Shown: positions 49,039 through 61,500 of the stretch, one piece after another
Numbering within the stretch: position 1 is the first letter of the stretch
Layout: every line of letters begins with the position of its first letter
Assembly (NCBI RefSeq): GCF_932294415.1
Contig: NC_065545.1
Location: 20,343,357-20,407,356, forward strand
Reading direction: 5' to 3'
From: Quercus robur
Lineage: Eukaryota; Streptophyta; Magnoliopsida; Fagales; Fagaceae
Length of the DNA: 64,000 nucleotides
Position numbers and translations under genes: made by a program
Notes under the pieces: model-generated
The model's input: only the letters and a program-made list of their open reading frames with translations
The model's database searches: none
What the model was told of the DNA's origin: nothing

Positions 49039-49793
49039 AAGTAAACAAAAACACAGTGATTTACACCATTTTACATGTAACCCAAAAAAAAAACTATATT
49101 ATATAGATATTCTAAAGATTTGATTAAGTCAAACTCAAAAATAGATCAAACGCTATCAAAAATGAAACTAAACAAGTCTGAATGTTAGTTTTGAGAGTGT
49201 TAGTGCAATTGAACTGAATGAAACTAAAAATGGTAGTTTAATAGAATGAATGAATAGCATGCAAAACAACAACTAATTAAGATCATCCCCCAAAAAGAAA
49301 GCAAACAATAGAAAGAAAGAAAGAAAGACTGATAAATTGTAGAACAAACATTAATTGATAGTTTATCACACGCTAGAGGTTCAAAAGATGCCAACATATT
49401 ACACCACCAAACATTGGTAATAATAGTTTGCATGTACAATTATTTCATTAATATTTATTGGAGGAAAGAGAAATTCTCATGCTACTTTCGTATGGTCTTC
49501 TTCGGTTCTTCTTCTTTCTCCACTCTCTTCTTCCTCTCTAAAAAATTCATTCTTCCTCCTCTTTAAGAAAAAAAAAGAAGAAGACCATAATCGTTTGCTA
49601 AAAAAAACCCAAGAACCCACTCTCCTTACTTTCTTAAAAAACTAACGAATTCTTTGCCAAAAAAAAAAAAAAAACCAAACAAACAGGAAGAGAGAGAGAG
49701 AGAGAGAGATGAAGAAATCTTGATTTGTGTTTTTTCTAATTGGTGATTTTGGATTTTCTTTGATTTTACTTTGGTTTCTCTAGCTGATCATAC

Positions 49794-49867
<74 letters not shown>

Positions 49868-50401
49868 GAATAATCATTACATTTTTTCCCTGACTTTAGC
49901 ACTAATGACTTAGGTGGTATGCTATATCTAGATTTATTGTATTTAGGATTTTTTTTTTTACTACAGTATTAACATTAGTTTTAAACTTTAAGGGGTTGAT
50001 TAAGTGGTTCTTAAGGTCTCATGAGATCCATGAAATATTGGGTTCAAAATCTCTTGTCAATATCTTTGAGTCACCTTCAAAGAATTCTTTCTTATAATAA
50101 CCTGTTGTGTGTTGGACGGGATGATTGTATACACTTGATGTAGTAATAGTTAAATATTCAGAGAGGTTTAAATATGTTTGTCAAAAATAAAGCAATTAAG
50201 GTCAACTATTGCACATGATATAATGATTTTTAACAGTTAAGATTGAGAGTTGAAAAAAAAATTACTTTCAATTTTAACCATTTGAATAAAAAAAAAAGAA
50301 AAAAAAAGTGATAAAAATATTTTGTGAGTGAAGCACTAATCCAAATCCTTAAAGAAGACCTAAGACACGAAAGGCTAGGATCAAAACTAATAGTAGATGA
50401 A
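49039..50401. other. Spacer with a long GA microsatellite and a possible SINE
   Basis: No gene. An (AG)35 run occupies 49796-49865, with a shorter GA run at 49687-49708. At about 49991-50090 a box A-like TTGATTAAGTGGTT and B-like GGGTTCAAAATC lie at SINE spacing, but no target duplication was seen. Confidence 0.4.
49796..49865. repeat. (AG)35 microsatellite
   Basis: A perfect 70-bp AG repeat, the longest simple repeat in the window. Confidence 0.9.
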
Positions 50402-51430
50402 GGGTCTATTTGAGATGCACTTATTTTGCTAAAATTGAAATTTTTTTGCTGAAAGTACGGTAGATAAAAGTAAAAGTTAGCTGAAATAGTACAACAGACA
50501 CTAAGCAGGGGTGGAGCCAGGAATTTTTGTTTGGAGGGGCCAAGTTACGACGCTAATATATTTATCAAGACAACTCCACACACACACATATATATATACA
50601 CATATGCGCACTTTTTTATTATATATACACACATATATATACACACTTTTTTTATTTAATAAGTTATATATATACACACCAAAAAAAAAAAAAAAGAGTT
50701 TAGTATTTTCAATCAAAATTATTTTTGACAGCGATCTTTCATAAAATAAAATTCATTTTTTCCATTTTCATAGTCAAATTCTTAAAAAGTTTCATTTTAA
50801 ATACAAATTATCAAATTTTATACTAAAGTAAGTAAAAAATCTTTCAATTGAACTAATGAAATTTTCAAAAACATGAATGATCCAAAACTTGGAAGAATAA
50901 GTTAGACTCCAAAAATATTTAAAGCTACCTTACTTTAACCCATACTATATGGCAACTAAAGACACATTTTATGTGTAGTTTTAATAACAATTTTTTTTAA
51001 TGAGTCAATAACTTGTTAATCGTCACTTAACGAGTTGAAAAAGATAGATTCAAACATGTTTGATATCAAACTTTATCAAATATTTAATAGATATAAAAAC
51101 ACATTTTACAATAAAAAATAGAATTGCGAAAAATAAAGTTATATTTCTATGACTATTAGACCAATTATTTTTTTTAAGAGCATTATTAGACTAATTCAAA
51201 TATTTGGGAGAGCCAACTCTTATTTTTGTAGATTAAATTTTGAAAATATTAAAATAATTGTATATATATTTTAAAAATTTTCAAAATTTTGGGGGGCCAT
51301 GCCCCCCACCCTCATACATACTTTTGCCCTTGACAACAGGATTCATGAATAGTATCAAAAAGTGTAGTAAGACCCATAAATAGTAGCAAAAATAAGAGAA
51401 ATTATAAAGACCTTATAGTGGACATGTGAC
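50402..51430. mobile_element. MITE interrupted by a hAT-like element
   Basis: The left part (50402-50505) begins GGGTCTATTTGAGATGC and contains TTTTGCTGAAAGTACGG and AAGTTAGCTGAAATAGTAC. The right part (51333 to about 51430) resumes with ATTCATGAATAGT and GACCCATAAATAGTAGC. Together they have the same order of phrases as the intact MITE at 30987-31253. The outer right terminus is not recognisable, so that end is approximate. Confidence 0.5.
50506..51332. mobile_element. hAT-like non-autonomous element, 827 bp, nested in a MITE
   Basis: It starts CAGGGGTGGAGCCAGGAA. The right side has GGGGGGCCATGCCCCCCACC and ends TTTTGCCCTTG, a degraded inverted counterpart. The 8-bp flanks ACACTAAG and ACAACAGG agree at five positions, compatible with an old 8-bp duplication. 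It carries TA/CA microsatellites at about 50577-50675. No transposase is coded. The ends resemble the better-preserved hAT element at 9073-9983. Confidence 0.5.
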
Positions 51431-51946
51431 GTGATCCACCATTCCACTAAAGACTCTTATATGTTTAAAATTGTTGAGTCAATTTTTTTTTAAAATAAAA
51501 ATTAATTACTAACTTAGTAATTTTAAACAAATAGGACCTTTTTAGTGTAACAGTAGACAAATAAGTAATAACATGATCTACTGTGAAAATTATATATTTT
51601 CTTAAAAAAAAATTAAATAATAAAATAAGTTGTAGAAAATAATTTTTGCCCTACGCACACGCGAAGTGCACCGATTACGCTTAATGAAAAAGTGACTTCT
51701 CGCGAGAAACGCCTTAATTTGATGTGATTAGCTTTTTTATCCACAGCAGAAACCAAACCGGTGCGTGTGCCACATAGGAATTGACATAAATTACCCTTGA
51801 CTCACTCCACTTCCCATGAAAAACTCAACCATTTCCTCGTAATAAGCGCTGCTACAGTTCTATACCATACTAGGGCTTTATGCAAGGTTGAAAAACTCTC
51901 AGTCTCAGAGAAGGAAAAAAAATTCTCAAAGTGTTACTCAGAGACA
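51431..51946 (+). promoter_or_regulatory. Upstream region of the gene at 51947
   Basis: AT-rich to about 51640, then more balanced sequence with CGCGAG and several CG dinucleotides (51650-51780), as often seen near plant promoters. No clear TATA box near the start. Confidence 0.3.
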
Positions 51947-54766
51947 ATGGGTAGGAAGCCTAAGACTAAAAACAATGAAGAAAAAGCTCCCATGGTAATT
52001 TTATCTTATTTTATGTATGCGCACCCTTTGTATTACCTCGTACTACCTCTATGTTTATGTGTTGCTTTAGAAAGCTAATCTGCACTGGTTTTATCTTTTG
52101 TTTGTTGGGTGTCATATGGGTTTGTATGTCTTTCCTTGATCGCTTTATTATTCAGCATCAAAAAAAGTTGCTTTCTTTATATTTTTTATCATGTTGTAAT
52201 GCAAATTGTTTAGTGGAAATTATCGGGTTCGATCATGGTCATTTTTTTTTTTTTTATATATGGGTTAGGCCTAGCTAATTCAGTTTATGGTGCAGTACAT
52301 ATATGTTGGATCAACAGGGCCATGGTTTAGTTCTTTTTCCTAAGTTATTTTATTTTATTTTATTTACTTTTTATGGTTCTTATTTTGCATTTTTTTACTC
52401 TGTATATTTTGAGTGTTTTATATTTTTATGATCATGTTAGATTTTATTTTTGTTCTACTGTGATGAAAGTAGAATTCTATGTTATAGCTAGAGAAGGGGT
52501 TTTGACTTTTGAGAACTACAGAACAGAGGAGGGAAGATTTTCGAGTTGTCTCTGCGGTAGGATATTTTTTTTTAGGGTGAACCACGTTTTTTCCCTTCTA
52601 TTTTTTGGATTTTTGTTTTAAGTGGGAGTTCCGATTTTATTATTAATTATTGAAGGGAGCATTCTAAAATACTAAAATGTTTTTAGAAGTTTTGGTTTCG
52701 AGTCTTATCTGCTGCACTTTCCTAGTGATCTTCCACCACCAATGTTGCTACCTCTCATGTAACTGGCTAGTATTAATTTGAAGTTCAGGAACATGGACTA
52801 TAGAATTTTACTTAATTGCTAATTAGTTTTTATGTTACCAATTCAAAGCCTGAAAGCACTAATCAATCCATGGAGAGAGTGATATTGCAGCCTGGGAACA
52901 AAAATCCTTCCCTAGGGCCAGTGGAATCACAGCCTGAAAGTTTGAATCCTTCCTTGGGCAATGTGGAATTGCAGCTTGAAAGTGGAAGTCCTGCTGAACA
53001 ACAAGCAAATTCTGCCAAACCATCAAATCCAAAGAAGAGGATGACACGGCACACCAGTATTGTTAGGCGATCTAAACGTGTTCAACATGCAATAACCTCT
53101 GCTCTAAACCCGGACATTGTGCCTGTAGTTGAAGAGATAAGTCTAACTGAAACTGATGAAGAATATGACCCACCTCCTCAGAAAGAGCAAAATATGCCTG
53201 AGTCGACTGAGCCAACATCATTGGGTGAAAAGAACTTTGAAAAACAAATTGACAACATTGTTGAACGATTAGAAATACAAGCAAAGACCATAGAAGAATT
53301 GAAATCTGAGGTTCTCTAATAATACAACTTTGGAGATTGTAAATTGTCATTATGCTTATCTTTGCGATTATATGACTTGTAAATGAAATTATCAATGATT
53401 TTAAACCAGGTGTCCAAGAAGTCTGTCTCGAGTGGAAGCCCATCTGGAGCATATGTCAGATACAAAAGCTTGTATATAGATTCCCAAAAGAAGGTTTGTT
53501 TATTTGTGACTGTTGAAAGCATCTATTCTTTGTTTTTATACCCTTCTATGCATTTGATTTCATGCCTTTCGTTTTTGTTTTGCCCATATGCAGATTGAAG
53601 TATTGACAGGAGAAAATGAACAACTTTCTATGAAGCTAGAAACTGCACTTGGCAAGCTTGAAGCAGTATGTCTCAATGATCCTCTTAATATCATATTTAT
53701 TGTTTCATGACTTATACAACTTGTTTTGTGGCTTATTGTTGCAAAGTGGCTTCAAACTAGTTTACATGCGTATCTTGTTATGAATATAAGCTCAAACCCA
53801 AATAATCATTTGTGTTCTTTACAAGGTTAAAAAAGAACTAAGAATTGTTTAAATATATATTTTTTGTACTAAACTTTTTTTTTTTATTGTTGTTCTGATG
53901 ATAAGTACTAGTGGAGTGGTCCTGCATAATAAGTTGCTAATGCAAACTTGCTCGTAGACATCTATGGAGATATAAGCGATAGTAGTTTTTGGTTCATGTC
54001 ATTGTATTTTTGCTCATTCTATTATGGTCTATTAACAATTGGATTTTAATGCCCAATGGCCTTGAAATATAATAACACAAAGAATAAAAGAAATAAGTTC
54101 CTTTTCTTTTGTTCCTACCTTAGACTTCTGCTTATGAATTCTTTTGTATTGAAGCTGAAGCAACTACTTTCAAAGTAACAGAAAGCGAAGAAACGAGTGG
54201 AGAGGTATGTGGATTTAGCACATAGAAAACAGAGGACGTATTGGCTTAGAACCTCCACCTGTATGTGCTTTCATTTCTTCTATTAGGTACCAATGAACAA
54301 TAATCTAATTTCTCTTTACTCTAGTGGTTGCACACTTGTAGCTGTGTAATCATTGCGAATCAATAAGACTTCTATTCTATTGTCATATGTTGACAATACA
54401 TATGACTTGAATGTTTGTATGCTTTGATACATGCATTGTCTTGCACTCTTGCTTGTTTTTTCAATGTCTTTATTTAAAAGAGAATAATAGTTGACATTGT
54501 GAATGGTATTTATAACAGGGATGATACGTTGTTATGAATACTAATGCCATGACCCTTTTTTCCTGTAGTATGAGAATGGGAATCATGTTTTCTCTGAAAT
54601 GTTGGAGAAATTGAAGGATGTGATCTTGGTCTCAAATCTGACAAAAGCTACTGAAACAGCAGTTAACATGTCATCTCAAGCATTGCACACGTCTTCAGGT
54701 GATGCTGGTCGTAGATCCAGAAGTCCTGCAGCTAACAGAAAGAAACTCACCGCAAAAAGAAGGTGA
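51947..54766 (+). CDS. Uncharacterised coiled-coil protein, probably nuclear
   Basis: I do not recognise this family by name. Proposed exons: 51947-51994, 52849-53310, 53410-53493, 53594-53665, 54124-54204 and 54569-54766, in phase and giving about 314 aa. The exon 2 start is the least certain, since its acceptor has a weak pyrimidine tract. Seen: a basic N-terminus (MGRKPKTKNN); two similar short units, PGNKNPSLGPVESQPES then LNPSLGNVELQLES; a basic patch KKRMTRHTSIVRRSKRVQ fitting a nuclear localisation signal; an acidic patch; a coiled coil (FEKQIDNIVERLEIQAKTIE, continuing as IEVLTGENEQLSMKLETALG); a conserved-looking FSEMLEKLKDVI; and a basic Ser/Arg tail. A nuclear scaffold or DNA-associated role is a guess from composition only. 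It converges on the gene at 55253-57180. Confidence 0.75.
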
Positions 54767-55252
54767 AAAAGAAATGAAAACTAACACCAACTCATGGTGC
54801 CCTGCTAATTTTATGAGATAAATACTTTTTTTTGAATCTAGGGCTGTCCTGTTATGTTCTCTTTTGTTTTAAGTAGCTTGGGGACTGTGTGCCGATGATG
54901 TTAACTAATTTGGAGAACATTTTGTTTTCGTTACTTCCAAGATTTTGAGGTAACATGGGATTCAAGTGATAAGTGGTAATGAGTAATGACATCCTTTGGT
55001 TGTAGTTAGCGAACCCTACAACAGCATCTAAACAGATAACATTACAAATTAGCAACCTTACTGGAGTAGTTCAAATTGGAATTAAGGTTCTCTCAAGTGA
55101 TGCTTCAGGTTTACAAGACTGAATTACGGATTTCAAAAGATAAGACTGGATTTAATCAAAAAATTAAATATTTATTCTTTACTTTTAATACAATGATGTC
55201 GCCAGAGGCCTAAAGAAATTTGCAATTAATGACACTCGTCATCTGCCTACTA
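54767..55252. other. Shared 3' spacer of the convergent gene pair
   Basis: Only 486 bases separate the two stop codons, so the 3' UTRs of the plus-strand and minus-strand genes may overlap here. No poly-A signal stands out on either strand and no other feature is seen. Confidence 0.45.
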
Positions 55253-57178
55253 CTACTGCCTTTGATGATCGCACTCTTCGAGAGTAGTGGAGAAGCTGAA
55301 AAGATCGGCTTGAGGTGTTTGAGGGACTTTGTCATCAGCATCTCTTTTGGGCGGCGGTGGAGACGAGAAGTCTAAGCACATTCCCTGTATGAATTGTTCA
55401 TATGATGCAGAGAGATCTTGGGAGGTATGTTGATGGTACTCTACAAGTTGGTGAAGGCACTGGTTTTCCCTTACTAGAGTTGCATTTTCATAAGCTAATC
55501 TGGATTTTTCCGCAAGCAATGCCTCCAATTGAAGCCTCACCTGCCGAGGCCACAATTTCACAAGATTAATGTGCTTATATAGCTTTACAAGAAGTGTAAA
55601 ACTTAGGTGTATTCCTCTAATTCTCCAACTAAATTCAATCATAGACTTATTAGCCAATGCCACATAACCATGTGGTACGTTTAATTGGTCAATGCACTTT
55701 CTTGTATTTATACAATTGTCAAGACTACAAGTAGTACGTTTAATTGGGGACTAAAGAAAGTTTTGCCCTTACAAAAGAAGAGTTAAGAGGAACCAAGTAT
55801 AAAACACCTACCAGATCGTCTTCCTCAGGTCTTATTCCTTTAGCAAATCCATCACGGAGCCTCCTATTCTCTTCCTCAAGCAATTCACATCTCTCTTGCA
55901 TAAAACCTAAATCCGACTTAATTGACTTCAATTCTCTTGCAAACGAAGCCGCTTTTGTTGCCATGGAAATTGCAATCTGTTAAAGACAAACAAATGAGCT
56001 TCTTACTACTTTTTAAGTGTCATGAAAATGAAGAGATAATGTGAACCCTACGTTTTTGGCTTTCTTCAGCTTCCCATCTTTGAGGCTTTCCTCATTTGCT
56101 TTCTGTGAATCATCTTCTTCTTTGTCCTCTGAGCAATGACTATGATCATACTTTCTTTTCAATCCACTCTTCATCTCTGCTTCATTTTGATGCTCTTCTG
56201 AATCCTCCTCTTTACTATCTGAGTTCTTCAGATTGCTTTGGAATATTTCAGTCAATGTGGGTGGTTTAGCTAGATCTCTAGCTCCCTGCAAGCATAGAGG
56301 GTATTTTGTTTTAATTTTAGTGTGTAGTTTAGACAAATCAAAACTCATTCCACTAAAAGATAGTTAAGCCTACTACAACCAGTGAGCATGTTTGGATGCA
56401 CTTTACTAATGGCTTATTTCTTGAATGTACGGTAAAATATAAGTTTTTTTTTTTTTTTGGCGTGGGGTCCATCAAATTTCGAAAAAGTCAAACTTTTTGG
56501 GGCTTGACAAAAGCATTATTCTCTTTAGTTTGAATCTCATAATTGAATCTGTTTCTAAACTTTGTAGTTTGGTTATTGATTTTTATGTAATTCGATAGAA
56601 TCCAATAAAAATTTTCCAAGTCCTAAAAGAATTGAAGAGCTTGATGTACCTGGAGAGCATTGTCCAGATTGTTGGATAGCTGTGAAAGTGTGTGGGAAAC
56701 TGAGTCAAACCCTCTCATCAGAAGCAATGAGTCTTCCTTCAATCGCTTAGCTCGGTCTGATTTTCCACCATTCTATTCAAAATCCCACAAACCCATCAAT
56801 CCAATTCTCACATAGCATAAACTAGCTGCATAGAATTCAATCAAATCGCTGAACATAAATAAAAGCACTCACCGATTGAGGATGACTCTCAAGAAGCGTG
56901 TCGATCCGGCTGCGTAATGTGCTCCACAAGCGCTTATCTGAGGAGGGACTGTACATAGGAGACGAACCCATGTAGCTTTTTCCCTCCTATAATCAAATTC
57001 AGCAAGTTTCATCAATTAGTACAAAAGAGACAGCAAAATAAAAAAATTCACAAAAAATCCAAAATCCAAAAGAAAAACCCATCACAGAAAGATGAAGAAA
57101 CATAGAGAAAAGAAGGAGAAGGAGAAGAAAGAGACCTGGTTGAGGTGGCCAGGTGATGGTGTGTCCACTGAGGCTGCC

Positions 57179-57180
<2 letters not shown>
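55253..57180 (-). CDS. Uncharacterised plant coiled-coil protein
   Basis: Exons (minus order): 57180-57136, 56986-56873, 56772-56650, 56285-56052, 55976-55812, 55540-55253, all GT-AG and phase 0, giving 322 aa. Seen: [15 protein letters not shown], then a conserved-looking [20 protein letters not shown]; helical [11 protein letters not shown] and [20 protein letters not shown]; a charged linker rich in Glu, Asp and Lys with LKRKYD (a possible nuclear signal); a coiled coil [17 protein letters not shown]; and a second one, [20 protein letters not shown], with [10 protein letters not shown]. The PPPPKR near the C-terminus precedes a Ser/Thr tail. It resembles plant proteins described as golgin- or ribonuclease P p38-like, but I cannot confirm either and neither label proves function. 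Every exon being phase 0 is notable. A (GA)20 tract abuts the start codon. Confidence 0.82.

Positions 57181-57220
<40 letters not shown>
57181..57220. repeat. (GA)20 microsatellite against the start codon
   Basis: On the minus strand this is a (CT)20 leader ending exactly at the ATG of the gene at 55253-57180. It leaves no room for a normal start-codon context other than CT, and its length could affect expression. Confidence 0.85.
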
Positions 57221-57229
<9 letters not shown>

Positions 57230-58557
57230 AACGGCTAGTTTTAAAGGAGCTTTGCTTTAGGGGATGAGGGAATTTAAATAGATGAGTGGGACTGGCTAAC
57301 GTTATAAAAATCTAATCTTTAAAATATTGTTATTGTTAGAACCTCTGAGAAACTGGGACTTTAGTGGCTGGGATCCACTACATTTATGATTAAAAAAAAA
57401 AACAAAAAAGTGCTTTTCAACGCGCCAAGGGGGAACAAAATTTAGATCCAACGGCCGTAATTTTTTATGAATTTATTTACCAGGTTTTAGTCAACATTGA
57501 TTACAGCTCAGGTTAAACCAGTAAAACTGGTTTAATTGTAGTCTAATCAGTAATGTATTTGTCACCCATATTTGATATTTGTGACACTTTGGGTAAATGG
57601 GCTAATGGCTTTGTGAATTGTCTATTAATGAGTAATTATTCAGCATTATTTTCTTCTCCCATATAGTAATGTATTAATGTGTTTTACTAATTAAATTGAT
57701 GATGAAACTAATTATTTATGTGAGTGAAATGAACATTAATTCATTTAAAAAAAAAGTAATGAGCATTAATTTGAAATGAACATTAATTTTTAGTATTGAA
57801 TAATTTTCTTTAATAATAGAGATCCAGATATTAGCTTTCACATGCCATGTTAAATAAGCTTTGGTTGTCTTTAATTTTTCACCTAGAAATTTGAATATTA
57901 TTCTCCAATAAGAGCTCAAGATATAATATTTTTGACTTCAATTTTTTGGCAAACATGCTTTATTAACAAAGATTTGTTTGTCTTTGAATTTTCACCCAAT
58001 GATTGGAGGATATATATCATGCATAGATACAAAAATCTCCCATTCTCACATGAAAGTAAACCTCATACTTATGGGGTTCATGTATCCTATACATGACGCA
58101 TTTTTTCCGATAATTGAGGGTGAAATATTATTGGTACAATCCAACGTAGTCTTATCTCTCAAACTTTTGTGAGGCTTGGGAATTCGGATAGTCCGAAGTT
58201 TACAACTTCCGATTTGAAACTGAGTTTAACCACTCAGTTTGTTTAATTCTGAAAACCATCAGTCCATGACCACTAGGAGCTAAGGTCAAAGGATTCTTCC
58301 GTTATGGTACTCTTTGTTGTAATATTCAAATACCACGAGACATGCATGAACTTGAAATTTGAAAATCACAATAGCCGCCACATGGGTAAATTTTTATGTA
58401 TATTGTCTAATTTTTTGCTAACCATGTATATTGTCTAATTGAACTTAACATAGTCCAAATATGGCATATCCTGCTTTGGTTTTGGGCAAAACATGTCATG
58501 TTAGCACATTGACTTGACCATAGTCAATGTTATAAACCAAACTTTGTTCCAAGCATT
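57221..58557. other. Spacer between the coiled-coil gene and the LINE
   Basis: The first 100 bases include a minus-strand TATA-like CTATTTAAAT (57272-57281), probably the promoter of the gene ending its leader at 57180. The remainder is AT-rich with no coding signal. A short duplicated phrase ATGTATATTGTCTAATT occurs at about 58396 and 58425. Confidence 0.4.
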
Positions 58558-58574
58558 AAAAGTAAGCCTTTCTC

Positions 58575-61500
58575 GGGCAGATTCCGATATCCCTTGATTC
58601 ATTGGTAGAAGATTTGGTTGGAAGAGTAAACAGAGACCGTTTTAATTTTGAATTGGGGGGGTGCAAGTGATGGACCTCATTTAACTAGAGGTCAAGCCCA
58701 ATGCTATGAAGTCAACAGAATAAGGGATAATTCACAATTGGGCCTACGGGCCCAGTCATAAGGTGATGTGTCTGCAGCCCAAGTACCCACTTTCTTTACA
58801 AATCAATGGGCTGGTATGAGCTCTTATAGTACTAGGAGTGTGGTTAGCCCGGAATCAGTGTCTTCAACTCACTTTGAATTACACTCTAACCATTTTCCTC
58901 TTAATTCCAACCAGAGAGATGTAGCGTGGAATGCTTCAGTAGGGTCAATGGTCCAAGGGAGTACTTCCAAGACGAGAATTAGGAGGGAATTTGGCAGGAT
59001 GGGTAGAAATATTAGGCAAAGGATATTTTGTGGTTTCTTCCAAAGAGAAGAAGGTAGGGATGATCAAGGTGTGGAGCACAATAGGGAGATTCAGAGAGGG
59101 AGGATCAAGGAGATGTTCAAAGGGGTAATCCTTCTACCCAATATAATCCAAATGGGCAAAGGGAAGCTGGCCTTCAACAGCTTCCCTAGGTGCCATGAGG
59201 ATATTGAGTTGGAACTGTAGGGGCTTGGGCAAATCCTCTGCAGTTCTTCAATGTGAAAAAAAGGCAAACGAGTCAAAACCAGATCTAATGTTTCTGATGG
59301 AGACTCGTTTACCTAAAGATTGAGGTTGGTTGGGAATTACCAAGGGAGGGGATGGGTGGTGGTCTTCTATTAGCTTGGATGGATAGACAGAAGCTTCATA
59401 TTGTGTATGAGTCCAAACATTTGGTGCATACGGATTTGTTAAACAATAGAGGTAACCCCCTATCTATTACTTTTGTGTATGGACAACTTGAAGTTTTTAA
59501 GAGGGAAGAAGTTTGGTGTAAACTTAAGGAATTAAAATTGTTAGCTCATCAAAGAAGGTTATGCATTGGAGATTTTAACCAAATTCTCTTTGTGAAGGAA
59601 AAATTTTTCCTTTGGTGATGGTCCAATCCTTGGTGCAGAGAACTTTCAGCTCTTAGTGTTAGACTTACAATTATGTGATTTAGTAGCTCAAGGTCAACAA
59701 TTTACTTGGATGAACAAGAGGTATGAGGAAAATTTTGTCATGGAGAGGTTGGACAGAGCTTTTGCAAGTGTGGAGTGGATTGAAACCTATCCAAATTATG
59801 CTTTAACAAATCACCCAATTATCAGATCAAATCATGGTCCAATCACTCTAGACTTTGAGCTCAAGATTCCCTTTCAAAGAAGACCCTTTAGGTTTGAATG
59901 TATCTGGATAACTCATCCATCATGTAAGGAAGTGGTGCAAAGAGCTTAGGGTAGTAGTACACATGGTTTAAGAGCTTCCCAACTAATGCATAAAGTCTAT
60001 AGTGTTAGGAAGGAGTTTGTGCACTAGAATAGGAAGGTTTTTGGCAGAATAGAACAAGAGATTAACCAGAAAAAGAGGCTGTTACAGGATCTACAGAACA
60101 ATGTGATCTTTATGGAGGATGTGGGACAAGAGAGAGAGAGAGCTTAGAGAAGAGTTGGAGTGCTTGTTGAAGAGAGAAGAACTTATGTAGGCACAGAAGG
60201 CTAGCAGTGAATGGATTTTGAAAGGAGACAGGTACTTTCAAGCTATGGTTAAACAAAGGAGGGCCAGGAGTAGAATCTATTGCATTAAGAATGCTGAGGG
60301 GTTTTTTATTGAGGATACTGAGGGCATTGAAAAAATTTTTGTGGATCATTTTAAATCTACTTATAAGTCTACCAACACTTATAATGTAGAGAGCGTTATG
60401 GAACAATTGCACAATTTGGCCATTCCTTAATTGTCTACTTAGCAATGCTGCCTACTGAACAAACCAGTAACAATCAAGGAGATTGAGAACACTGTCTTCC
60501 AATTAGGACCTGATGGCGTTCCAGCTTTTTTCTTCCAAGGATTTTGGCAAATTGTAAAACATGATATTTGCAACATTGTGCAGACTTTCTTCCATTCAGG
60601 TTCCTTGCTCAAATCTCTCAATCAAACTCACCTTACTCTCATTCCTAAAGTTAATTTTCCTGAAGTTCTGTCTCAATTTAGGCCTATTAGCCTTTGCAAT
60701 GTAATTTACAAAATTATTTCCAAACTTATGGTTAATAGGCTTAAACCTTTCATGGACACTCTTATCACTCCCTTTCAAAATGCATTCATTAGTGGGAGAA
60801 GCATTATAAATGATATCATCATTGCTCATGAAGTTTTTGAGTTTTTGAAAAAGAAAAGGGGTAGGAAGACTAGCTTTGGTGCTTTGAAAATAGACATGAG
60901 TAAGGCTTATAATAGAGTAGACTGGTCCTTTCTTAAAGCACTGCTTATATCTATGAATTTTAGCTCAAGTTGATTAAGTGGATCATTGCTCATGAAGTTT
61001 TTGAGTTTCTGAAAAAGAAAAGGGGTAGGAAGACTAGCTTTGGTGCTTTGAAAATAGACATGAGTAAGGCTTATAATAGAGTAGACTGGTCCTTTCTTAA
61101 AGCACTGCTTATATCTATGAATTTTAGCTCAAATTGGTTAAGTGGATCATGGAGTGTGTTTCATCTGTTAATTACACTTTATTGATCAATGGGAGTATCT
61201 CATAGAGTTTTAAACCCTCAAGAGGATTGAGGCAAGGAGACCCTTTGTCTCCATACCTTTTTCTTATGTGTGTCAACACTTTCTCACTTGCTTTGCTTAA
61301 AACTGAACAAAACCATGATATTATTGATGTGAAGCTGGGAAGGAATGGGTTATCCTTTACCCATTTATTTTTTGCTGATGACTCCCTTCTATATTTTAGA
61401 AATGATGCTAAGTCTCTTGCCACATTAAGAACAACTCTGGAGTGGTATTGTATCATTTCAGGACAAAAAATTAACTTGGATAAGTCTGACTTGTTCTGTT

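Noticed and set aside
48584-49106. Plus-strand open frames in the PIF-like element
   Set aside because: Low-complexity Trp/Gly/Phe/Leu-rich products with no domain. They are treated as element interior rather than genes.
49796-49865. CRISPR-like or other spacer array
   Set aside because: The regular structure is a simple AG microsatellite. No repeat-spacer array exists in the window.
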